Positions 57,882-64,000 of a DNA stretch of 64,000 bases are shown here, piece by piece. The DNA is taken from NCBI GenBank assembly GCA_043101845.1, contig JBICHN010000004.1:62001-126000 (forward strand), given 5' to 3'. The notes beneath the pieces were generated by a model that saw only the letters and a list, made by a program, of their open reading frames with translations, was not told the DNA's origin and made no database searches. Origin of the DNA: JBICHN01 sp043101845 (GTDB lineage Bacteria; Planctomycetota; Phycisphaerae; Phycisphaerales; UBA5793). Position numbers and translations under genes: made by a program. Position 1 is the stretch's first letter. Each line of letters opens with the position of its first letter.

Positions 57882-58607
57882 ATGAGCGAGATCGACAACC
57901 ACGACAACCCGGACTGGACCCCGCTCGAGGAAGAAGAGGATCGCCGGCAGCGCGACGGGCTGCTCGAATGGCTCGAGGACGCCGGCTTCGACGCGACGAA
58001 CCCCGCGACGATTCTCGATCTCGGCTGCGGCGCCGGGCGCGTCATGGTCCCGCTCGTCGAGGCGGGACACCGGGTGGTCGGCGTCGATCGCGATCCGGAG
58101 GCGGTCGAGCGGGTCCGCGCCGCCCTGCCGGAAGTCGCCGAGTGGAAAGCGTTCGAGTACGACTTCGTGAACGGCGACGACGAACTGCCGGCGCCCTTCG
58201 GGAAGTACGACGCGGTCGTCTGCCTCGGTCATACCTGGATGCTGCTCGCCGAGATCAACCAGGCGGTCGCGACGGCGCAACGGCTCGCCGCGTCACTCAA
58301 GCCGCACGGCCTGTTCATCCTCGACGACATTCCCGGCGAACTCTGGCCGAGCGTGATGTACGGCGCCTGGGTGACGGGCGTAAGCGAAGACGAGTCGAGC
58401 CAGTTCGTCTGGGCGCACGACGACGCGGTGTTCACGCTCCGCGCCGGTCCTGATGTGGATCCGGACCGCGACACGCTCGAACCGGGCGACACGCGCTTCC
58501 GCTTATGGACGCGGGGCGCGCTCGAACTGCTCGCGCGATTGACCGGCTTCGCGCCGCCGATCGCGCATCCCGATGTCGCGTTGATGGTCCTGCGCCGCGC
58601 CGAGTGA
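57882..58607 (+). CDS. Class I SAM-dependent methyltransferase
   Basis: 241 aa. Motif I ATILDLGCGAGRVMVPLVEA (about 42-61), motif II HRVVGVDRDPEAVERVRAAL, motif IV-like GKYDAVVCLGHTWMLLAEIN. An acidic N-terminal 25 residues precede the fold. The substrate is not determinable. Stand-alone, convergent with the receiver gene (5-bp gap). Confidence 0.9.
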   Translation: MSEIDNHDNPDWTPLEEEEDRRQRDGLLEWLEDAGFDATNPATILDLGCGAGRVMVPLVEAGHRVVGVDRDPEAVERVRAALPEVAEWKAFEYDFVNGDDELPAPFGKYDAVVCLGHTWMLLAEINQAVATAQRLAASLKPHGLFILDDIPGELWPSVMYGAWVTGVSEDESSQFVWAHDDAVFTLRAGPDVDPDRDTLEPGDTRFRLWTRGALELLARLTGFAPPIAHPDVALMVLRRAE

Positions 58608-58612
58608 GGCGG

Positions 58613-59152
58613 TCAGTCCTCGATGCTCGTTTCCTCGTCGAGCTCTTCCGGCGTCGGCGCGATGATCTGAATCGAAGGCGGCGCGCCGATCTCCCGCGCC
58701 CGGGCGTCGTCGAGACGCTTTTTGAGCAGCCGCATCTTGAGCAGCGAGCGCACCCGGGTGAGGAATTCGAGCTTGTGGAACGGCTTCGAGAGGAAGTCGT
58801 CGGCGCCGGCCTCGACGCCGCGCTCGACATCGCCGACTTCGTTGAGCGCCGTGACCATGAGGACGGGGATATCGCGCGTCGCGGGGTCGGACTTGATCTT
58901 CTGGCAGACCTCATAGCCGGACATGCGGGGCATCATGATGTCAAGGAGGATGATGTCCGGCTTCTCGCGTTCGACTTTCTCGATCGCCTCGACGCCGTCG
59001 CGGGCGACGAGTGTTTCGCAGGGGAGCGCTTCGAGGTACGCCTCGAGGAGTTCGACATTCTGCGGGTTGTCGTCGACGATGAGCACGCGTGAGCCGTCGA
59101 GGTCGGCCGCGTCCTCTTCGGTGATCGGGTTCGTCGGGGTTTCGGAGGGCAT
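58613..59152 (-). CDS. Single-domain response regulator (CheY-like receiver with C-terminal tail)
   Basis: 179 aa from ATG 59152 (a TTG at 59158 overlaps the preceding stop). Receiver: RVLIVDDNPQNVELLEAYLE, phospho-acceptor Asp71 in DIILLDIMMPRMSGYEVCQK, VLMVTALN (Thr) and FLSKPFHK (Lys). After residue 135 there is a short helical tail (RVRSLLKMRLLKKRLDDARA) and an acidic end, no DNA-binding domain. Receivers of this PleD/DivK-like type relay or diffuse phosphate. Third gene of a hemW-led set; 2 bp after the DUF2064 stop. Confidence 0.93.
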   Translation of the reverse strand: MPSETPTNPITEEDAADLDGSRVLIVDDNPQNVELLEAYLEALPCETLVARDGVEAIEKVEREKPDIILLDIMMPRMSGYEVCQKIKSDPATRDIPVLMVTALNEVGDVERGVEAGADDFLSKPFHKLEFLTRVRSLLKMRLLKKRLDDARAREIGAPPSIQIIAPTPEELDEETSIED

Positions 59153-59154
59153 GA

Positions 59155-59847
59155 TCAATCCTTCGGGCGGCGCCGGACGATGGCGGCGAGGTCGGAACGA
59201 AGACGAACGAGCGCCGGCTCGGTCGCGTGGGCGAGCCGATCGACGAGAGCGTCGACCTCCGGGGGCTCGTCCACATCATACCAGCGGGAGAGGGTGGCCA
59301 CGCGTCGATTCGCGGCGACGGCGCGGGCCTTCGTCGCGGCGCAGACGGTCGGGCCGCCCCACTCGATTCCTTCGAAGAGTGACGGCTCGAAGCGGCGCGA
59401 GGCGATCGTCCAGTAGCCGCCGTCGAAGGTCGGACCGATCGCGACATCGATGGGCGCCGTGTCCGTGCGGAAGTAGCGGCGGAGCGTGAGGAGCTCGGCG
59501 CGCGGCGCGTCGGGAGAATCGACGCCGAAGAAGGCGACCGGACCGGCGCCGCGCCGGTCGCGCACGGTTTCCCAGACGCGCGTGAGCCGCGCGCCGAGGT
59601 CGCCGTCGCCCTGGGGAATCGTGTCGTCGGGTTCGAGGTCGAGCGCGCCCGCGTCGTCGGGGCTCACCGCGAGGATGACCGTGTCGAAGATTTCGCCGAG
59701 GCGCGTCGCGACGCAGCGCATCATCGCGGTCGAGAGCGCCGCCGCGTCGTGGTCATCGAATCGATCGCCGATGAGTCGCGTCTTCACGGCGCCGGGGTCG
59801 GGACGCTTCGCCATGAGCACGGCGGTCATGCGCCTCGCGCCGCTCAC
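59155..59847 (-). CDS. DUF2064/TIGR04282-family glycosyltransferase-like protein
   Basis: 230 aa from GTG 59847, which overlaps the hemW stop by 4 bp; an ATG at 59829 is the alternative. Signature MAKRPDPGAVKTRLIGDRFD, DSPDAPRAELL and IGPTFDGGYWTIASRR. This is a nucleotide-diphospho-sugar transferase fold; members accompany arsenosugar or sugar-phosphate pathways. Its substrate here is unknown, and its link with hemW looks like simple co-transcription. Confidence 0.88.
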   Translation of the reverse strand: MSGARRMTAVLMAKRPDPGAVKTRLIGDRFDDHDAAALSTAMMRCVATRLGEIFDTVILAVSPDDAGALDLEPDDTIPQGDGDLGARLTRVWETVRDRRGAGPVAFFGVDSPDAPRAELLTLRRYFRTDTAPIDVAIGPTFDGGYWTIASRRFEPSLFEGIEWGGPTVCAATKARAVAANRRVATLSRWYDVDEPPEVDALVDRLAHATEPALVRLRSDLAAIVRRRPKD

Positions 59848-61064
59848 GGATCGACCGCCGCCATGAGTTCCGCGATCACGCGATCGGCGAGGAGAACGCC
59901 GGCGGGCGTGAGTCGCCAGCGATCGTCGGTCGCTTCGAGGTGGCCGCGCGTCGCGGCGGCGTTGATCGCGTGGCTCAACTCGTCGGCGACGCCGAGCTCG
60001 GCGGCGCGGCGGAGTGTCGAGGACGCGTCGAGACCTTCGGACAGGCGCAGGCCGAGCATGAGGCGCTCGGCGAGTCGCGTCGCGGGCGCCGCGTCGTCGA
60101 TCTCCGCGACGGGGGCCCAGCCTTCGCCGCTCTCAAGGTATTCGCCGAGCCGCGGCGCGTTCTTCCAGCGGATTCCCGCAGCATGCCCCGACGCCGACGG
60201 GCCGAGCGCGAGCCACTCCTCATCGCGCCAGTACGCGAGATTGTGCCGGCACGCTTCGCCCGGCCGGGCGTAGTTGCTCACCTCGTAGCGCTTGAAGCCG
60301 GCGGCGGCGAGCCGCGCGCCGGTCCATTCGAAGAGCCGCGCTTCGAGGTCTTCGTCGATCGCTTCAAACTCGCCGCGCCGGAGGCGCTCGGTCATCGGCG
60401 TGTTCGGCTCGTAGGTGAGCGAGTAACAGCTCAGGTGTTCGGGCTCGAGGTCGAGCGCGCGTTCGAGGTCGTCCCCCCACTCGTCGAGTGTCTGCCCCGG
60501 GACGCCGAAGATGAGGTCGAGGTTGAGGCGGCGGACCCCGGCGGCGCGGATGAGCGCGACGGCGCGATCGACGCTCGCCGGGTCGTGCCAGCGCTCGAGC
60601 GTTTCGAGATGGCGCTCATTAAAGGATTGCGCGCCGACGCTCACGCGGTTCACGCCTCCCGCGACGAGGATCTCGAGCAGTTCGGCGGTCACAGTCTCCG
60701 GGTTCGCCTCGACCGTGAACTCGGTGTCGCCGTCGACTTCGAACCGGGTGTTCAGCGCGTCGAGCAGCCGGCGCCAGAGGTCGGTGGCGAGGAGCGTGGG
60801 CGTGCCCCCTCCGACGAAGATCGTGCGCAACGGGGCGCCGGCGGTTTCGCCAACCGCCGATAACTCGTCGACGAGGCGATCGGTGAACGCGGCCTGGCGG
60901 TCGCGGCGATCGACGATGCTGTAGAAATCGCAGTAATGGCACTTGTGGAAGCAGAAGGGAATGTGAAGGTACAGGGAGCGCGGCCGGTCTTCGCGGGGGC
61001 GGGCGGCGAGCGCGGCGCGGAGCCGCGGTTCGACGAGTGAGGGGGTTGTAGCGACGCTAGCCAT
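59844..61064 (-). CDS. hemW: Radical SAM HemW (heme chaperone, formerly HemN-like)
   Basis: 406 aa. Fe-S motif C38-x3-C42-x2-C45 in LYLHIPFCFHKCHYCDFYSI, glycine motif RTIFVGGGTPTLL, VEANPETVT, GVNRVSVGAQSFNERHLETL, DLIFGVPGQT and a HemN C-terminal domain. HemW inserts heme into client proteins and does not act as a coproporphyrinogen oxidase; the CxxxCxxC without the additional N-terminal HemN features supports HemW. Probably first gene of a three-gene operon. Confidence 0.94.
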   Translation of the reverse strand: MASVATTPSLVEPRLRAALAARPREDRPRSLYLHIPFCFHKCHYCDFYSIVDRRDRQAAFTDRLVDELSAVGETAGAPLRTIFVGGGTPTLLATDLWRRLLDALNTRFEVDGDTEFTVEANPETVTAELLEILVAGGVNRVSVGAQSFNERHLETLERWHDPASVDRAVALIRAAGVRRLNLDLIFGVPGQTLDEWGDDLERALDLEPEHLSCYSLTYEPNTPMTERLRRGEFEAIDEDLEARLFEWTGARLAAAGFKRYEVSNYARPGEACRHNLAYWRDEEWLALGPSASGHAAGIRWKNAPRLGEYLESGEGWAPVAEIDDAAPATRLAERLMLGLRLSEGLDASSTLRRAAELGVADELSHAINAAATRGHLEATDDRWRLTPAGVLLADRVIAELMAAVDP

Positions 61065-61161
61065 TGACTACGCTGTGGATACCATTCTTTTCGCCGAGCG
61101 GGAGGCTCCTACCCGGGCCGCTTCGGCGGCGCCATGACGCGACTCGTTTCCGAGGGTCCAT

Positions 61162-61692
61162 ATGCACGCACTTCTCGTCACCTTCAAACCGGACGGAACT
61201 CGCAAGGACTTCGCGATCAAACCCGACCGACGCTACACCATCGGCCGGGCCGACACCTGCGATCTCCGCATCGGGCTCTCGGCGGTCTCGCGCGAACATG
61301 CCGCGATCTTTTTTGACGAAGAGGAAGACGAACTCGTCATCGAGGATCTCGGCTCCCGGAATGGTACCTATGTGAACAACGAGAAGGTCGAGCGCGTCGA
61401 GCTCTGCCCGGGCGATGTCATCGCGATCGGCCCCGTGCCGCTTCAGGTCGTGATCGACGGGCATCCCGCGGAGGTCGAGCCGATCAAGATCGAAGCCGGC
61501 GCCGTGGGCCCCGAGGATGAGGACGCGGCGGGCGATCAGTCGACCGCGACGGGTGAAGAGCCGAGCCCGGCCCCCGCGCCGAAGCCGACTCCGGTGAACG
61601 CGGGCGCCAAGACCGACGAGGGCACGAAGGACGAGAAGGATTCAAACATCGATTCCTTCTTCGGTTTCGACCTCGACGACGACGACATCTGA
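61162..61692 (+). CDS. FHA-domain protein with acidic low-complexity tail
   Basis: 176 aa. FHA domain at about 5-95: YTIGRADTCDLRIGLSAVSR, EHAAIFFDEEEDELVIEDLG and SRNGTYVNNEKVE show the GR, SxxH and NG residues that bind phospho-threonine. Residues 110-176 are Pro/Ala/Asp-rich and disordered, ending FFGFDLDDDDI. A cytosolic phosphopeptide adaptor. The Ser/Thr kinase at 41 kb is a possible but unproven writer. Confidence 0.93.
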   Translation: MHALLVTFKPDGTRKDFAIKPDRRYTIGRADTCDLRIGLSAVSREHAAIFFDEEEDELVIEDLGSRNGTYVNNEKVERVELCPGDVIAIGPVPLQVVIDGHPAEVEPIKIEAGAVGPEDEDAAGDQSTATGEEPSPAPAPKPTPVNAGAKTDEGTKDEKDSNIDSFFGFDLDDDDI

Positions 61693-61804
61693 TTCCGCGA
61701 GACGAGCGGTGGTCCGGCGCCCGGGCTCGAAGTGCGCGCGGAGATCAGGCGCGGGCGGTCGTTCGCGTCGCGCGTCGTTCATAACAAACGGTGAGTTGGG
61801 TTGA

Positions 61805-62008
61805 TCAGGCGGCGTCCTTGTCCGCGTCGGCGGTGGCCTTCGCGTCGGCCGGGGCCGCGGGCGCGCCCGGGGTCTTGTGACCCGGGATGCGCATATTGCT
61901 CTTGCAGTGGGCGCAGCGCACGACCTTGCCGCGGGCGGTAATCGGAACAGACAACACACGCCGGCAGGTCAGGTTGGGGCACATGATGCGAACGGTCTGT
62001 TCCGCCAC
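61805..62008 (-). CDS. MJ0042-type zinc-ribbon miniprotein
   Basis: 67 aa. GTG at 62008 is chosen: GGGAGG lies 9 bp upstream. The domain reads RIMCPNLTCRRVLSVPITAR and GKVVRCAHCKSNMRIP, a Cys-x4-Cys ... Cys-x2-Cys ribbon. The rest is Ala/Pro/Lys/Asp-rich. Planctomycete genomes carry many such miniproteins; function unknown. It faces purA across 155 bp. Confidence 0.8.
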   Translation of the reverse strand: MAEQTVRIMCPNLTCRRVLSVPITARGKVVRCAHCKSNMRIPGHKTPGAPAAPADAKATADADKDAA

Positions 62009-62163
62009 GGTTGGATCCTCCCGTGCGTCGAGACTCCGGCCCGACGCCGACCCACCTCCATATTCGGTCGTTCGCAAGGCGGACTTGACGCCGGGAACGC
62101 CGCTTGACGCTCGCCGCGGCGAAACTTACCGTCCCCGGTCGCGCCCCGCGAAGGAACCCCCGA

Positions 62164-63486
62164 GTGCCTGAAAACCCCCGCTCAGATCGCCATACCGCCG
62201 TCGTCGGCCTCCAGTGGGGCGACGAAGGCAAGGGCAAGGTCGTCGACCTGCTCACCCGGCGTCACGATTTCGTGGTCCGATACAACGGCGGGGCGAACGC
62301 CGGCCACACGATCGTCATCGAGGGACAGAAGTACGCCCTCCATCTCATCCCGTCGGGCATCCTTTCCGGCGGCGTGACGAGCGTGATCGGCAACGGGGTC
62401 GTCGTCGATCCCGAGCAACTCCTCAAGGAGATCGACCAGCTCCGGGCGCGCGACATCGCGATCGACGACAACCTCCGTGTGTCGAGCCGCGCCCATGTCG
62501 TCATGCCCTGGCACAAGCGGCTCGACCAGGCGCTCGAGACGCTTCTCGCCCGCCGCGCCGGACGCGACCATTCGATTGGCACGACGCTGCGCGGCATCGG
62601 TCCGGCGTACGCGGACAAGATCACCCGCGCCACGGCGATCCGCATCGGCGATCTGCTCGATCGCGAACGGCTCGCGACGCGCCTCGCCCTCGCGTGCGAT
62701 GTGAAGAACGCGCAGCTCAAGGCGTTCGACCCCGACGCGGAGACCTTCGACGCCAACACGCTCATCGAGCAGTACCACGCGTTCGGCGAACGGCTCCGGC
62801 CACATGTCTGCGACACGATGTGGCTCCTCCACGACGAAATCGCGAAGGGGAAGAAGCTCCTCTTCGAAGGCGCGAACGCGTGCCTGCTCGACATCGACCA
62901 CGGCACCTTTCCGTTCGTGACGAGCAGCAACTGCTCGGCGCTCGGCATTCCCGCGGGGACCGGGCTGCCGGGGCGGACGGTCGAGCGCGTGGTCGGCATC
63001 ATGAAGGCGTACTCGACGCGCGTGGGCGCCGGGCCGTTTCCGACCGAACTCACCGACGCGGTCGGCGACCGCATCCGCGACCGCGGGCGCGAGTACGGCA
63101 CGACGACTGGCCGGCCGCGCCGGTGCGGCTGGCTCGACCTCGTCGCGGTGCGCTATTCCGCGACCCTGTGCGGCGCGACGAGCCTCGCGATCATGCTCTT
63201 CGATGTCGTCGCCGGCCTTGATGAACTCAAGATCTGCGTCGCATACGAGATCGACGGCGAGCGGACCGACCGCTTTCCACCTGACGCGCACGACCTCGAA
63301 CGCGTGAAGCCGGTCTACGAGACACTGCCCGGATTCTCCGAGGAGATCGTCGACGCGCGGAAGATCGAGGATCTGCCGAAGGCGGCGCGGGCGTACCTCG
63401 ATCGCGTCCGCGAACTCACGGGGGTCGAGATCGATATCGTCAGCGTCGGACCGGACCGCTCGCAGACCCTCATCCTGAACGACTGA
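62164..63486 (+). CDS. purA: Adenylosuccinate synthetase
   Basis: 440 aa. GTG 62164 is chosen because AAGGA (62151-62155) lies 8 bp upstream and the fold starts soon after; a TTG at 62104 would add 20 residues. Motifs: VVGLQWGDEGKGKVVDLL (GTP loop), YNGGANAGHTI, HLIPSG, TTLRGIGPAYADKITR, LLFEGANACLLDIDHGTFPF, GIMKAYSTRVGAGPFPTEL and YGTTTGRPRRCGWLD. Converts IMP and Asp to adenylosuccinate with GTP, in AMP synthesis. Confidence 0.97.
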   Translation: MPENPRSDRHTAVVGLQWGDEGKGKVVDLLTRRHDFVVRYNGGANAGHTIVIEGQKYALHLIPSGILSGGVTSVIGNGVVVDPEQLLKEIDQLRARDIAIDDNLRVSSRAHVVMPWHKRLDQALETLLARRAGRDHSIGTTLRGIGPAYADKITRATAIRIGDLLDRERLATRLALACDVKNAQLKAFDPDAETFDANTLIEQYHAFGERLRPHVCDTMWLLHDEIAKGKKLLFEGANACLLDIDHGTFPFVTSSNCSALGIPAGTGLPGRTVERVVGIMKAYSTRVGAGPFPTELTDAVGDRIRDRGREYGTTTGRPRRCGWLDLVAVRYSATLCGATSLAIMLFDVVAGLDELKICVAYEIDGERTDRFPPDAHDLERVKPVYETLPGFSEEIVDARKIEDLPKAARAYLDRVRELTGVEIDIVSVGPDRSQTLILND

Positions 63487-63554
63487 AGCCCGAATCGGCC
63501 CGCGACCACCCATCGCGGCGACGCCGAGAGGTGAAGGAAGAAAGAGACTCCGTC

Positions 63555-64000
63555 ATGGTCGATCCCCGCGTCACGAAGCTCGCCGAGCTACTCATCAACT
63601 TCTCGACCTCGCTGCAGAAGGGCGAGCACATCCTCATCGAGGCGTTCGACCTCCCGGACGAGATGATCATCGAATGCGTGCGCGCCGCGCGGAAGGCCGG
63701 CGCTCATCCGCATGTCGCCCTGCGCAGCAACCGCGTCATGCGGGCGCTCAACATCGACGCGAGCGACGAGCAGCTCGACGCGTGGTCGGACTACGACCTC
63801 TACCGCATGAAGAAGATGGACGCGTATCTCGGCCTGCGCGGCGCCGGGAATGTGAGCGAGTCGTCCGACATCGATTCGAAGCTCATGCAGAAGATCGCGC
63901 GGAAGTACACGAAGCCCGTCCATTTCGACCAGCGGGTGAACCATACGAAGTGGTGCGTCCTCCGCTGGCCGACGCCGAGCATGGCGCAGCTCGCCGAGAT
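63555..64000 (+). CDS. M29 (AmpS-like) aminopeptidase, 3' partial
   Basis: About 148 residues are visible before the window ends. The start MVDPRVTKLAELLINFSTSL then QKGEHILIEAFDLPDEMIIE and GAHPHVALRSNRVMRAL fits the N-terminal domain of thermophilic aminopeptidases (AmpS, AmpT, PepS), dimeric two-metal exopeptidases of the cytosol. The metal ligands lie beyond the window, so only family membership can be claimed. It is 68 bp after purA on the same strand. Confidence 0.82.
   Translation, partial: MVDPRVTKLAELLINFSTSLQKGEHILIEAFDLPDEMIIECVRAARKAGAHPHVALRSNRVMRALNIDASDEQLDAWSDYDLYRMKKMDAYLGLRGAGNVSESSDIDSKLMQKIARKYTKPVHFDQRVNHTKWCVLRWPTPSMAQLAE

Noticed and set aside
1..64000. tRNA, rRNA or riboswitch genes
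   Set aside because: No tRNA cloverleaf with a CCA-ready acceptor, no rRNA-like block and no recognised riboswitch core was found by eye. A covariance search (tRNAscan-SE, Infernal) would be decisive.

Overview
This is a 64-kb, very GC-rich stretch of bacterial chromosome. The lineage is inferred from gene style, not from an rRNA (none is visible). The signs point to a planctomycete, probably Phycisphaerae: an ECF sigma factor coupled to a TPR-bearing Ser/Thr kinase, an MJ0042-type zinc-ribbon miniprotein, PEP-CTERM-like secreted proteins, and several secreted proteins sharing a C-terminal domain that ends in SNVxxL. No tRNA, rRNA or CRISPR array was found.

Layout. 1-2.0 kb: end of a terminase-small-subunit-like gene and an overlapping terminase-large-like ATPase/nuclease, then an omega-amidase-like hydrolase. 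3.2-13.8 kb (minus): one eight-gene operon holding a VWA protein with a TonB-like anchor, a secreted protein, ExbB, two ExbD, a large secreted helical-repeat protein, a membrane-anchored 1002-aa protein and a Cys-rich protein. 14-24 kb: pyrH, uppP, a hybrid-PAS HWE histidine kinase, a thioesterase, an MscS channel, a universal stress protein and pyruvate kinase. 24-33 kb: a solute-binding protein, pyrF, a DUF971 protein with a thioesterase, and an RND pump with its adaptor. 34-41 kb: clpX, small proteins, a GDSL hydrolase and two secreted proteins. 40.4-47.5 kb: ECF sigma/kinase pair, an EEP-fold phosphatase/nuclease, a zinc-ribbon membrane protein, trigger factor. 47.7-55 kb: two paralogous secreted proteins, glyQS, a REP-associated transposase with its REPs, a Rossmann protein, a PEP-CTERM protein. 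55-64 kb: a DUF255/YyaL-DsbD fusion, a methyltransferase, hemW with a DUF2064 protein and a receiver, an FHA protein, the zinc-ribbon miniprotein, purA and the start of an M29 aminopeptidase.

The space between genes is full of repeats. Family A is a ~184-bp element whose ends fold into hairpins around GTGAAYACAC. It occurs in four clusters (27.5, 33.1, 43.4 and 54.1 kb), mostly touching stop codons. Family B is a CCGGACCTCCGCT...AGTCCGG REP, present singly or as inverted pairs. Family C is a REP with a CCGGAG...CTCCGG stem; identical copies flank the transposase, so that gene is probably its driver. 8-bp tandem repeats sit just before two start codons and just after one stop codon.

The best candidates for something undescribed are the Ton-like motor operon whose TonB-like protein ends in a VWA domain, and the family A hairpin elements, whose stems show compensatory changes.
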